A stretch of 50,217 nucleotides of DNA from an uncultured Faecalibacterium sp. (GCA_900772565.1 CAAHET010000188.1:1-50217), one strand, 5' to 3'. Shown: positions 15,301 through 23,659, counted from the first letter of the stretch. Numbers and translations: made by a program. The notes: generated by a model from the sequence alone, not told the origin.

Positions 15301-16053
15301 TCACATCCTGAACCCACGGAAGCCCCAGCCGCCGCAGCAGCAGTTGCACAGCAGGTTCAGCAGGATCATGCTCCAGCACCAGCGCCCAAACCCGCCGGGC
15401 TGGGCGTAGGTGGTCTGAGTGCGGTAGGTCTGGCCGGGGTTCTGCATCCGGCGCAGATGCATCTGGTACTCGGTGTTGTTCGGGTCCAGCTGCACGGCGC
15501 GGCGGGCGTCCTGCAGGGCGTCCACGCTTTTGCCAAGACCCTGATTGGCCAGCGAGGAGAGATAGTACCACCGCGCATTGCGCCCGGTCATGCCGTCCAG
15601 TACGCGGCGCGCCTCGGGGTAGCGGCCGCTGGCCACAAAGTTGCGGGCGGCCTGCATCTCCGGGGTGTCGGTGCCGGAAGCACTGGGCCCGGCCTGCTGG
15701 TAGCCGCCAAAGCCAAATCCGAAGCCAAAGGGGTCGAAGCCCTCAAACCCGTCAAAGCCGTCAAAACCGGTGTAGCCATAGTTCTGCTGGCCGTAGCCCT
15801 GTTGCCCATAGCTCTGTCGGTTATAGCTTTGCTGCTGGTAGCCGCCGTAGGGGTTGCCGCCCATCTGGGGACCGGTATCGCCCTTGGTAATGGCATCATA
15901 GGCGGCCTGCACCTCCTTGAAGTGCTCCTCGGCCGTGGGGTCGTTGGGGTTCAAATCCGGGTGCCAGCGCTTGCACTTGGCGCGGTATGCTTTTTTGATC
16001 TCGTCGTCGCTTGCGCCGCGCTGAACGCCCAGCACCTCATAGGGATCTCTCAT
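15301..16053 (-). CDS. J-domain (DnaJ-like) protein with low-complexity middle and Cys-rich tail
   Basis: 250 residues. Residues 1-65 are a J-domain with HPD at 31-33 that would stimulate an Hsp70 (DnaK). Residues about 66-120 are a Gln/Tyr/Gly-rich tract with YGQQ-type repeats, then a Phe/Gly tract (GFDGFDGFEGFDPFGFGFG). A TPR-like helical part follows (PEMQAARNFVASGRYPEA...). The last 30 residues are hydrophobic and end LCNCCCGGWGFRG. It is not full DnaJ: the zinc-finger repeats and client domain are missing. It is the last gene of an operon with the DUF5685 and zinc-ribbon genes. A substrate-specific cochaperone is likely. Confidence 0.85.
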   Translation of the reverse strand: MRDPYEVLGVQRGASDDEIKKAYRAKCKRWHPDLNPNDPTAEEHFKEVQAAYDAITKGDTGPQMGGNPYGGYQQQSYNRQSYGQQGYGQQNYGYTGFDGFDGFEGFDPFGFGFGFGGYQQAGPSASGTDTPEMQAARNFVASGRYPEARRVLDGMTGRNARWYYLSSLANQGLGKSVDALQDARRAVQLDPNNTEYQMHLRRMQNPGQTYRTQTTYAQPGGFGRWCWSMILLNLLCNCCCGGWGFRGFRM

Positions 16054-16140
16054 GCTCGGTATACTTCCTCACTCATTATACTGACGGTACAGCGCCGCTG
16101 CACCGCATCCGTTTTATTTTACCGGAATATCGGCACAAAA

Positions 16141-16986
16141 TCAAGACGCATCGGGCTTTCCGGTGCGTTTTGCGTTTTTGCAGTTGTATTTCAGCCACAC
16201 GCCGGAATACAGGATGTTGCGCAGCAGATCTGCGTCCTCCACGCAGGGCAGACGCTCAAAGTTCTGCGCGCAGCGTGCCAGCAGCAGCTCGAAGATGTCC
16301 AGCATCTCTTCCTCGTAGTCCGGGTGGGTGCTCAGCTCCCGCAGGGGATTGTACGCGCCCCGGCGCTTGTCGCGGGGCAGGTCGTCGTAGGCGTCCAGCA
16401 GGTAGATGAACTTGCCCAGATGGAAGCCGATGCTGCGCAGCTCCGGTGCCCAGCGGTCCTGCCGGTAGTCGAACAGCTCCGCCATCAGGGTGCCGAAGCA
16501 GCCGGACACTGCATCAAGGTCGGTGCTGCCGGCGGCTTCGTACTCGGCAAGCTTGGCGAGACACGAGCGGATGGCATTGCACTGCCGCGGCCAGCGCAGG
16601 GCGGCTTCGGCGGTGCTGTTGTCCAGCAGGGCGCTGTACCCCAGCGCCAGCAGATTGCGGTCGTCCTGCCATTTGTCCTGCGCATTGTAGTAGTGCAGCG
16701 CCACGCTCAGGTCGGCGCAGTAGTCGGTAGGGTCGGCGCTGCGCCAAAGCACACCCCGCACCGGGTGGATGGGGCAGCGGCTGATGCCGCTGTCTGCGGG
16801 GGTCTCGCCCTCGTACAGGCTGCACAGCAGAATGTTCAAAAAGGTCAGGTCATAGCTCAGGCTGAACCGTCCCCGCAGCCCGTGCAGCGCGTCGATGCGG
16901 CGGCACAGCCCGCAGTAGGCCGAGCGGTAGCGGCTCTGCGCTTCGGGGCTGAGGCTGGCCCGATCCGGGATCACATATCCGAACAT
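16141..16986 (-). CDS. DUF5685-family protein, isoprenoid-synthase-like motifs
   Basis: 281 residues, mainly helical, no signal peptide. I recognise the family layout MFGYV...YCGLCRR near the start (Cys25, Cys28) as DUF5685. Two acidic clusters stand out: YYNAQDKWQDD (residues 99-109) and LGKFIYLLDAYDDLPRDKRRG (190-210). These resemble, but do not match exactly, the paired Asp-rich metal sites of squalene/phytoene-synthase-type enzymes. The similarity is my reading of the pattern and no reaction is established. It begins 6 bases after the zinc-ribbon gene ends. Confidence 0.75.
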   Translation of the reverse strand: MFGYVIPDRASLSPEAQSRYRSAYCGLCRRIDALHGLRGRFSLSYDLTFLNILLCSLYEGETPADSGISRCPIHPVRGVLWRSADPTDYCADLSVALHYYNAQDKWQDDRNLLALGYSALLDNSTAEAALRWPRQCNAIRSCLAKLAEYEAAGSTDLDAVSGCFGTLMAELFDYRQDRWAPELRSIGFHLGKFIYLLDAYDDLPRDKRRGAYNPLRELSTHPDYEEEMLDIFELLLARCAQNFERLPCVEDADLLRNILYSGVWLKYNCKNAKRTGKPDAS

Positions 16987-16992
16987 GGCGGC

Positions 16993-17388
16993 TCAGCTCT
17001 TTTTGATGAACTGGGTGCCGCAGCGCGGGCAGGAGATCTGGATGCGTCCGCGTCCCCGGGGCACGCGCAGCTTCTGGCGGCACTGGGGGCAGCGGTAGTA
17101 GTGGTACAGCTTGCGGTTGGCCCACTGCTCCTTCAGGCTGCGGAACTTGTTGCTGAACCGGTCCTTCAGGCTGTAAAAGCGGTAGTTCTCCTCGGTGCGC
17201 TTGGAGATGTTGCGGCTCAGGCTGCGGTAGTAGCACAAAATCAGCAGCGCCGCGCCCAGCCATGTGAACAGGGAAACGCGGGTGAGCAGCGACACCAGCA
17301 GCATCACGATGGAGCTCATGCTCAAAAACTGGTTCAGGCCATCGGTGCCGTAGCGCCCGATCATGAATTGACGGAATTTTTCTCTCAT
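16993..17388 (-). CDS. Membrane protein with C-terminal zinc ribbon
   Basis: 131 residues. Two hydrophobic helices (about residues 22-36 and 40-54) are followed by a basic stretch and a zinc ribbon with CPQC at 100-103 and CPRC at 120-123. The ribbon would face the cytoplasm. The start at 17388 (MREKFRQFMIGRYG) is my choice; an ATG 12 bases upstream is directly preceded by AGAAGAGG with no spacing. It is the first gene of the zinc-ribbon/DUF5685/J-domain operon, whose leader carries a GC-rich hairpin at about 17431-17455. I cannot assign a function. Confidence 0.75.
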   Translation of the reverse strand: MREKFRQFMIGRYGTDGLNQFLSMSSIVMLLVSLLTRVSLFTWLGAALLILCYYRSLSRNISKRTEENYRFYSLKDRFSNKFRSLKEQWANRKLYHYYRCPQCRQKLRVPRGRGRIQISCPRCGTQFIKKS

Positions 17389-17535
17389 AGGTTTTCGCAT
17401 CCTCTTCTCTGGGGCTTTACACACGGAAACGCAGGGCAGCAGCGCCGCCCTGCGGAATACTTTGTACCTCTAGAATATCAGCCAACCATGATAAAATTTT
17501 GAACAGACTGCAAATCTATCATGAAAGGACGAAAA

Positions 17536-19935
17536 TTAAACGTTTTGCTCCTCCCGGCTGCGCACGGTGAGCACCGCTTCGGTGTCCAGTGCGCCCTCCA
17601 TGCGGCAGTGCAGCACGGCGCGTCCGGCCTTGCCGGTGGTGGCAAGGTAGGTGCCCGCCATGCCGCCCCGCAGGGGCACTACGCTGGGGCCCAGAATTTT
17701 CAGCGGCCCTTCCACGGACAGGCAGACGGCCTCGCCGCAGTAGGGCAGCAGGTTGCCGTTCTGGTCGATAGCGCGCAGGCTGACGGCGGCGCAGTCCCAT
17801 GTGGGGCCGTCGGTCAGCAGGGGGTTATGCACGGTGCACTCCAGCCGGACGCTCTGCACCGGCTCCCGCACCACGGTGCGCACGGCGCGGCCATGCCACA
17901 CCGCCTCAAACCGGTACACCGGCGCGGAGCTGCCCAGCACACCGATGTACTTGTAGTACATCCGCAGCAGCTCGTTCCAGCTCAGCCGCAGCGAGAGCAT
18001 CCGCGCCTTGGACAGGGGCGAAAGCGCCATGGCGTCCCGCCGCAGCTCGTTGAGGATGGCGGCAGCCTGCACGGCGGTGGCGTGATCCATGCCCTCGTAC
18101 TTTTCCAGCAGCGAACCCACAAAATCGTTGATCTCGATGGGCGGGTGGGGCAGGGCGGCAAAGCGTCCCCGGCGGTCGGGGGTAAACTCAGCCACAAAGT
18201 CGTTACCGCGGTACAGCCGCACGCTCTCAGCGTTGGTGAACACCCAGCAGGCGGCGGCCGCGCCGCCGGGCAGGTCGCCCAACGTCATGGCAGAGGAGAC
18301 CTCCAGCACAATGTCGGAGGGGGCGCGGGGCGTTTTCTGGCTGGCGTAGACGGCAGCAGAAAGTTTCGGGTTGCGGAACAGATCCATCACGCCGTGGTAG
18401 CAGATGCGGTCGCCGCTGCCGAACTCCCGGTGGGTGTTGTAGTCGGTCATGCACCAGCCAAAGCTGCCCGCTACGCCCGGCTGGGCGATGCTGTCGTTCA
18501 GCACAGCGGCGTGGTGCAGCGCCTGCACCAGACGGTGGGGTTCATCGTCAAAGGGCTTGGCTGGGAAGTTCTGCCCGCCGAACTCGCTGATAAGGTAGCC
18601 CTTGCGGGTGTCAGGGGTCACGGCGGCGCGGTTCTCGCAGCCCGCACCGCGCCCGGCGTAGGAATAATCATTGTAGGCGTAAACGTCCTCCAGCAGCTGG
18701 CTTTTGCGGGTGCTGCGGCTGCCCGCCGTGGGGCGGGTGGGGTCCAGCCGGTGGATGGCTTCGTTGGTGCGCTTATAAAAGGCTTCGTTGTCGGGGCTGC
18801 CGCTGATGCGGGCACCCCACAAAAAGATGCTGGGATGGCTGCGGTACTGGCACACCATCTCCCGGCAGTTTTGCAGCGCCTGCGCCTGCCACACCTCGTC
18901 GCCGATGTGCTGCCAGCCGGGCATCTCGGGGAACACCAGCAGACCCAGCTCGTCGCAGGCGTCCAGAAACGCCGGGCTGGGGGGCGCATAGCAGGTGCGC
19001 ACGGCGTTGCAGCCCAGCTCCTTTTTCAGCAGCTGGGCGTCCAGCCGCTGGATGCTGTCCGGCATGGCGTAGCCCTGATAGGGGTAGCTCTGGTGCCGGT
19101 CAAGGCCGCGCAGTTCCACCCGTTGTCCGTTCAGGTACAGCCCGCCCGCCACGAACTGCACGGTGCGGAAGCCGAACCGCACGGTTTTTTCGTCCAGCAC
19201 TCGGTCGGGCAGACCGCCGGTGCCGGGGCGGATGAGCCGCACGGTCAGGGTGTACAGGGTGGGGTGCTCCAGGCTCCACGGGTGCACATTGTTCAGCGTG
19301 CCGGTGATGGGCAGCGAAAGCTCGCCGCTGTACATCGCCCGGCTCCCGGCGGGGCTGCGGATCTCGGCCTGCAGGGTGCAGCCGACCGTCTCGCCCACGG
19401 TGGCGGTGTAGATGCGGAAATCGCCCTCCGCCTTTGCCTCGATGAACACGTCCCGCAGGTAGGCGGGCTCCTTGATATCCAGACTGACGGCGCGGTAGAT
19501 GCCGCCGTAGGTCAGTGCATCCAGCTGCCCGCCGAAGGGCGGGATGTTCAGATCCTCCCGGCTGTCGCAGCGCACAGCCACTACGTTTTTCTGCCCCAGA
19601 CGCAGCGCGCCGGTCAGATCCACCGTAAAGGCGGTGTAGCCGCAGCCGTGGTGGAACATCCGCCGCCCGTTGCAGAACACAGTGGCATCGTGTGCCACTG
19701 CCCCGAAAGTAAGCAGCACGGTGCGGCCCAGCCACTCCTTGGGCGCAAAAAACTCCCGCCGGTAGCCGCACAGGCGCTGGTAGTCGTTCTCGCTGCAATA
19801 GTTATAGGGCAGGGGCTTGACCGTGTGCGGCAGCCGCACCGGGGTAAGGGAAAGCTCCGGGCACTCCGGGCGCACCAGCGCCGGGTCGAATGTGGGGGCG
19901 AACAGCCAGCCCTCGTTCCAATCGTAGTGTTCCAT
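17536..19935 (-). CDS. Glycoside hydrolase family 2 protein with altered acid/base motif
   Basis: 799 residues, arranged as a family 2 glycosidase: N-terminal jelly-roll (residues 1-160, LPHTVKPLPYN, FGGQLDALTYGGIYR), immunoglobulin-like domain, TIM barrel (about 260-540) and C-terminal beta domains. It would be cytoplasmic, as no signal peptide is seen. The expected nucleophile is Glu451 in LISEFGGQNFPAK. The region that normally reads WGVRINES, with Asn-Glu as acid/base, reads WGARISGS (373-380), so the acid/base Glu is missing; Glu384 lies nearby. It could be a weak or redirected hydrolase, or a binding protein. It stands alone, which gives no substrate hint. Confidence 0.85.
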   Translation of the reverse strand: MEHYDWNEGWLFAPTFDPALVRPECPELSLTPVRLPHTVKPLPYNYCSENDYQRLCGYRREFFAPKEWLGRTVLLTFGAVAHDATVFCNGRRMFHHGCGYTAFTVDLTGALRLGQKNVVAVRCDSREDLNIPPFGGQLDALTYGGIYRAVSLDIKEPAYLRDVFIEAKAEGDFRIYTATVGETVGCTLQAEIRSPAGSRAMYSGELSLPITGTLNNVHPWSLEHPTLYTLTVRLIRPGTGGLPDRVLDEKTVRFGFRTVQFVAGGLYLNGQRVELRGLDRHQSYPYQGYAMPDSIQRLDAQLLKKELGCNAVRTCYAPPSPAFLDACDELGLLVFPEMPGWQHIGDEVWQAQALQNCREMVCQYRSHPSIFLWGARISGSPDNEAFYKRTNEAIHRLDPTRPTAGSRSTRKSQLLEDVYAYNDYSYAGRGAGCENRAAVTPDTRKGYLISEFGGQNFPAKPFDDEPHRLVQALHHAAVLNDSIAQPGVAGSFGWCMTDYNTHREFGSGDRICYHGVMDLFRNPKLSAAVYASQKTPRAPSDIVLEVSSAMTLGDLPGGAAAACWVFTNAESVRLYRGNDFVAEFTPDRRGRFAALPHPPIEINDFVGSLLEKYEGMDHATAVQAAAILNELRRDAMALSPLSKARMLSLRLSWNELLRMYYKYIGVLGSSAPVYRFEAVWHGRAVRTVVREPVQSVRLECTVHNPLLTDGPTWDCAAVSLRAIDQNGNLLPYCGEAVCLSVEGPLKILGPSVVPLRGGMAGTYLATTGKAGRAVLHCRMEGALDTEAVLTVRSREEQNV

Positions 19936-20117
19936 AGCAGGATCTCCGTCTGAGTGATATGCTTATAGAGGTATGGTATCACAAAGTTATGAACGAAAAA
20001 AGCATTCGCGCCCCTTTTGTGCCGGTAAAACTGAAATTTTGCCGCCCTGCAAAAGCTACCGCTGACAGGTTGCCCAAGAAATACTTGGAAAAATTGTATA
20101 AATCTGCCCATGAAAAT

Positions 20118-20152
20118 GGAGCACCGGAACGCCAGCGGCGTTCCGGTGCTCC
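20118..20152. terminator. Strong hairpin terminator
   Basis: Perfect 16-base stem with a 3-base loop, flanked by A/T-rich sequence. It ends the flavoprotein gene on the minus strand. Confidence 0.8.
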
Positions 20153-20168
20153 AAAATTTATTTTTATC

Positions 20169-20789
20169 TCAGCGGATAAAGCTGGTCATGGGGCGGGGCG
20201 GGTTCTGCGGGTGGTCGATTCCGGCAGCCTTACCGGCCTCGATGCAGTGCAGCAGCCATGCCATATTGCGGCCCAGCTCCTGCATCACGGCGCAGCCTTC
20301 GGCGTCCTGCAATACCTGCTCGGGGTTGGAGCCATGTACCATCGCCCAGTAGGAGCCGTTGACCAGCGGCATGTGGAAGAACTGGGGGTACTTGACCAGC
20401 TGGTCAAGGGTGGAGGTGGTACCGGCGCGGCGGGCAGAGCAGCAGACGGCAGCGGGCTTGTAGGCCAGATACTTGCCGCCCGCGTAGGCCAGACGGTCCA
20501 TAAAGCTGGCCATGTTGCCCGCAGCGGAGGCGTAGTGCACCGGGCTGCCGAACACAAAGGCGTCGGCGGTCTTGGCCTTCTCGATGGCCTCGTTGACCAC
20601 GCCGCCGAACACGCACTCGTTGCCGCTGCGGCAGCCGCCGCAGCCGATGCACCCGCCCACGGGCTGACCGCCGACGTGCAGGATCTCGGTGTCGATGCCC
20701 TGTGCTTTCAGCTCCCCGGCAATGAGGGAAAGGGCGGTGTAGGTGCAGCCCTTCTCGTGGGGGCTGCCGTTGATGAGCAGAACTTTCAT
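20169..20789 (-). CDS. Flavodoxin-fold reductase with cysteine cluster
   Basis: 206 residues of the NADPH-dependent FMN reductase/iron-sulfur flavoprotein group. The phosphate-binding loop INGSPHEKG (7-14) binds FMN and FGSPVHYASAAG is the typical second flavin loop. Between them is a cluster of Cys47, Cys50, Cys53 and Cys59 (GCIGCGGCRSGNEC), the spacing seen in 4Fe-4S flavoproteins of anaerobes, although many relatives keep these cysteines without a cluster. It is likely a small electron carrier or stress reductase. It is a single gene with its own promoter and terminator. Confidence 0.85.
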   Translation of the reverse strand: MKVLLINGSPHEKGCTYTALSLIAGELKAQGIDTEILHVGGQPVGGCIGCGGCRSGNECVFGGVVNEAIEKAKTADAFVFGSPVHYASAAGNMASFMDRLAYAGGKYLAYKPAAVCCSARRAGTTSTLDQLVKYPQFFHMPLVNGSYWAMVHGSNPEQVLQDAEGCAVMQELGRNMAWLLHCIEAGKAAGIDHPQNPPRPMTSFIR

Positions 20790-20845
20790 GCTGTATACTC
20801 TCCTTTGCTGAAATGCGCCGTAAAATGCGCAATATTGCTGCTATG

Positions 20846-20874
20846 ATTGTAGCACAAAGCCGTCCGCAGCGCAA
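20846..20874 (-). promoter_or_regulatory. Promoter of the flavoprotein gene
   Basis: On the minus strand TTGCGC (20869-20874) and TACAAT (20846-20851) with a 17-base spacer. Confidence 0.6.
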
Positions 20875-20883
20875 TGCGGGCTC

Positions 20884-20912
20884 TTGACAATGCTATGCAG
20901 TTGGGAGATAAT
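20884..20912 (+). promoter_or_regulatory. Promoter of rsmD
   Basis: TTGACA (20884-20889) and GATAAT (20907-20912) with a 17-base spacer. A GCTGCCGC/GCGGCAGC hairpin follows in the leader near 20939-20957. Confidence 0.75.
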
Positions 20913-20976
20913 AAAGGATACGAAAGAGTTCAAACCGGCTGCCGCAGGGCGGCAGCTACGGCAAGGAGGTACCGTC

Positions 20977-21552
20977 ATGCGCGTGATCGCAGGAGAAGCC
21001 CGGGGCCGCAGGCTGGAAGCACTGCCCGGCACCGATGTGACCCGTCCCACCCTCTCGCAGGTGAAGGAGGCGATGTTCAGCATCGTACAGTTCGACCTGC
21101 CCGGGGCCCGGGTGCTGGATCTGTATGCCGGCAGCGGCCAGCTGGGCATCGAGGCGCTCAGCCGGGGTGCGGCCCGGTGCGTCTTTCTGGACGAGAACCG
21201 GGAGGCGGTAAGCATCGTGATGCGCAACTGCAAGGCCTGCGGCGTGTTTGACCGCAGCCGGGTGAATATCGGTGAGGCTGCGCGGTTTTTGTCGGCCTGC
21301 CGGGAGCAGTTCGATCTGGTGCTGCTGGACCCGCCCTTCCGTGGCGGTACGCTGGAAAAGATCCTGCCTGCCGTGGAAAAGTGCGTTGCTCCCGGCGGCA
21401 TCGTGCTGTGCGAGAGCGAAACAGGCATCGTGCTGCCCGCGCAGACGGGCAGTCTGACCCTGCAAAAACAGTATAAATACGGCAAGGTGCTGCTGTGGAA
21501 GTACACAAAGCCCATGCAGCCCGCCGCTGAGCAGGAGGGAGAAGCCTTATGA
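20977..21552 (+). CDS. rsmD: 16S rRNA (guanine966-N2)-methyltransferase
   Basis: 191 residues. It methylates G966 of 16S rRNA using S-adenosylmethionine. Residues 1-25 (MRVIAGEARGRRLEALPGTDVTRPT) are the RsmD signature, LDLYAGSGQLGIEALSRGA is the SAM-binding motif, and DPPF at 118-121 is the N-methylation motif. The start at 20977 follows AAGGAGGT. A longer frame to 20884 would start at the promoter and is rejected. The stop overlaps the next gene by four bases (ATGA). The usual partner coaD is not present here. Confidence 0.95.
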   Translation: MRVIAGEARGRRLEALPGTDVTRPTLSQVKEAMFSIVQFDLPGARVLDLYAGSGQLGIEALSRGAARCVFLDENREAVSIVMRNCKACGVFDRSRVNIGEAARFLSACREQFDLVLLDPPFRGGTLEKILPAVEKCVAPGGIVLCESETGIVLPAQTGSLTLQKQYKYGKVLLWKYTKPMQPAAEQEGEAL

Positions 21553-22010
21553 ACGTGAACGAGCTTTTGGATACCATCGAGGATGCACTGGAAGAGAGCG
21601 CAAATGTGCCCCTTTCCGGCGGCAAGCGCATCGTGAACGTGGAGCAGATCCGGGATTATCTGGACGAGGTGCGGGCAGCTCTGCCCGGCGAACTGCGGCA
21701 GGCACAGCAGATCGTGAACGACCGGGCGCAGATCGTGGACAGCGCCAATGCACAGGCACAGGCCATTGTGAAAAAGGCCGAGGAGCGCGCCCGCATTCTG
21801 GTCAGCGATGCCGAGATCGTCAAGGCTGCCCAGCAGCGCGCGGCTGAGATCACCTCCGCAGCCCAGACCGAGGCACGCACCCTGCGCCAGACCGTGACCG
21901 ACTACTGCGAGAATATGCTGCGCACCACCGAGGACACCATGGTGGAAAACGCCGCACAGGTCAAAAATATCCGTGCCAGCCTGCGCCAGAATGCCAAGAA
22001 AAACGGCTGA
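21549..22010 (+). CDS. Coiled-coil protein (ATPase-like / DivIVA-like)
   Basis: 153 residues, almost entirely helical. After a short N-terminal part (NELLDTIEDALEESANVPLSGGKRIVNVEQI), residues about 45-140 are a continuous coiled coil rich in Ala, Gln and Glu (AQQIVNDRAQIVDSANAQAQAI). It resembles the small proteins found after rsmD in clostridia and, loosely, the b subunit of ATP synthase or DivIVA. It has no nucleotide-binding motif, so ATPase activity is not supported. It is translationally coupled to rsmD and followed by a terminator. Confidence 0.8.
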   Translation: MNVNELLDTIEDALEESANVPLSGGKRIVNVEQIRDYLDEVRAALPGELRQAQQIVNDRAQIVDSANAQAQAIVKKAEERARILVSDAEIVKAAQQRAAEITSAAQTEARTLRQTVTDYCENMLRTTEDTMVENAAQVKNIRASLRQNAKKNG

Positions 22011-22055
22011 CGGCACGAAACTTTCCACACAAATTCCACACATTGCGGAAAACAC

Positions 22056-22097
22056 AGTCCCTGCGAGCAAAAATGACGGCTCACAGGGACTTTTTTT
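22056..22097 (+). terminator. Terminator of the rsmD unit
   Basis: AGTCCCTG pairs with CAGGGACT around a 20-base loop and is followed by a T run. Confidence 0.8.
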
Positions 22098-22132
22098 GTG
22101 GACTTTTGCGGCAAAAAGCCGCCCGAAAACCC

Positions 22133-22161
22133 TTGCATTCACAGATTTGATTTGCTACAAT
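22133..22161 (+). promoter_or_regulatory. Promoter of the dcw (division/wall) operon
   Basis: TTGCAT (22133-22138) and TACAAT (22156-22161) with a 17-base spacer, followed directly by MraZ boxes. Confidence 0.75.
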
Positions 22162-22174
22162 AAAGACGTGTCAG

Positions 22175-22199
22175 TGGGGCAAAGTGGGTAAAAGTAGGG
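22175..22199 (+). promoter_or_regulatory. MraZ operator: three boxes at 10-bp spacing
   Basis: TGGGG (22175), TGGGT (22185) and TAGGG (22195), each 10 bases apart. This is the known direct-repeat layout bound by MraZ in front of mraZ. It implies autorepression of the operon. Confidence 0.85.
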
Positions 22200-22238
22200 C
22201 ACACGCCCTGCAAACGCCCCTGAAAGGGGGTGCAGCGC

Positions 22239-22658
22239 GTGTTTTTTGGCCGGTATGATTACACCATCGATGCCAAGGGGCGGCTGAACTTCCCCGCAAA
22301 ATTCCGCGACGCCATGGGCGAGAGCTTTGTGGTGCTGGAATGGGTGGACAACTGCCTGTTCGCACTGCCCATGGAGGAAGTCCAGCGGCTGGCGGACAAG
22401 CTGGAAAGCGATGAGCTGATGAACAGCTGGGCCGTCTCCGGCGATCTGTTCAGCACCGCCTGCGAGGTGGTGCCGGACAAGCAGGGACGTATCCTGCTGC
22501 CCGCAGAGCTGCGCGCCTACGCCGGGCTGGAAAAGGACGTGACCATCATCGGCAACCGCAACCACGCCGAGATCTGGGCCACTGAGGTCTGGAACGCCCG
22601 CCGCGCCGCCGTGACCAACGACCAGCGCGCCGAGCAGCTGCGCAAGCTGCACCTCTGA
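22239..22658 (+). CDS. mraZ: Transcriptional regulator MraZ
   Basis: 139 residues with two AbrB-like halves, carrying the DAKGR motif (IDAKGRLNFPAKFRDAMG and VVPDKQGRILLPAELRAYAG). It forms a ring that binds the repeats upstream of its own operon and controls division and wall genes. I choose the GTG at 22239: it gives the family start M-F-F-G-R-Y and sits six bases after AAAGGGGGTG. A GTG at 22230 would overlap that ribosome site. It is the first gene of the cluster, so its binding sites affect everything downstream. Confidence 0.95.
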   Translation: MFFGRYDYTIDAKGRLNFPAKFRDAMGESFVVLEWVDNCLFALPMEEVQRLADKLESDELMNSWAVSGDLFSTACEVVPDKQGRILLPAELRAYAGLEKDVTIIGNRNHAEIWATEVWNARRAAVTNDQRAEQLRKLHL

Positions 22659-22693
22659 TGCAAAAAATTAAACCGAGAAAGGAGGCCGTGCCA

Positions 22694-23659
22694 ATGGCCT
22701 TTGAAGAACAGCAGCCCTTTGACCCGGCCTCGTTTGAGCATATCCCTGTCTTGCTGAACGAGTGCCTGACAGGGCTTGCCATCGACCCGGCGGGCACCTA
22801 TCTGGACGGCACCGCCGGCGGTGCGGGACATTCCCGCCAGATCGCTTTGCGGCTGGACGCCGCCAAGGGCGGCAGACTCATCTCGCTGGATCAGGACCCG
22901 GATGCGGTGCAGACCGCGCGGGCGCGTCTTGCCGGGCTGCCTGCCACCGTAGTGCAGATCAATTTCCGCTATGCGGGGCAGGCGCTGGAGCAGCTGGGAA
23001 TTGAAAAGATCAACGGTGCACTGCTGGATCTTGGCGTTTCCAGCCACCAGCTGGACGATGCCGCCCGGGGCTTTTCTTACCGGGCAGACGCACCGCTGGA
23101 TATGCGCATGAGCCAGCAGGGCGAGACCGCCGCAGACCTTGTGAACACCGAAAGCCGCGAGGAGCTGACCCGCATCCTGCGGGATTACGGCGAGGAGCCC
23201 TACGCATGGCAGATCGCAGGAAAGATCGTGGAGGCGCGGGAAACCGCTCCCATCCTGACCACCCTACAGCTGGCAGACGTTGTAGCAAGCGCTATGCCCC
23301 CGGCAGAGCGCCGCAAAAACAAGAACCCCTCCCGCCGTACCTTTCAGGCACTGCGCATTGCAGTGAACCACGAACTGGATGCTCTGGAAGAGGGCTTGGA
23401 TACCATTTTTGATCATCTTGCACCGGGCGGCCGGCTGTGCGTGATCACTTTCCACTCACTGGAGGACCGGCTGGTCAAGAACAAGTTCCGCCGCTGGTCC
23501 ACGGCCTGCACCTGCCCGCCGGAGTTTCCGGTGTGTGTATGCGGCGGCAAGGCCAAGGCAAAGCTTATCACCCGCAAACCCATTGAAGCGGATACGCAGG
23601 AGCTGGAGGAGAACCGGCGCAGCCGTTCTGCCCACCTGCGTGTACTGGAAAAATGCTAA
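22694..23659 (+). CDS. rsmH: 16S rRNA (cytosine1402-N4)-methyltransferase
   Basis: 321 residues, also known as MraW. It N4-methylates C1402 in the ribosomal P site. The SAM-binding motif is LDGTAGGAGHSRQIA, and HIPVLLNECL and GALLDLGVSSHQLDDAARGFSY are family signatures. The C-terminus holds FHSLEDRLVKNKFRRWS, also typical. The start at 22694 (MAFEEQQPFD) follows AAAGGAGGCC. An ATG overlapping the mraZ stop at 22658 has no ribosome site. It is the second gene of the dcw cluster, as in most bacteria. Confidence 0.97.
   Translation: MAFEEQQPFDPASFEHIPVLLNECLTGLAIDPAGTYLDGTAGGAGHSRQIALRLDAAKGGRLISLDQDPDAVQTARARLAGLPATVVQINFRYAGQALEQLGIEKINGALLDLGVSSHQLDDAARGFSYRADAPLDMRMSQQGETAADLVNTESREELTRILRDYGEEPYAWQIAGKIVEARETAPILTTLQLADVVASAMPPAERRKNKNPSRRTFQALRIAVNHELDALEEGLDTIFDHLAPGGRLCVITFHSLEDRLVKNKFRRWSTACTCPPEFPVCVCGGKAKAKLITRKPIEADTQELEENRRSRSAHLRVLEKC

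Noticed and set aside
15259..17502. 747-residue open frame on the plus strand
   Set aside because: Crosses three well-supported minus-strand genes and a terminator.
17521..19953. 810-residue open frame on the plus strand
   Set aside because: Antisense of the family 2 glycosidase, which has clear motifs on the other strand.
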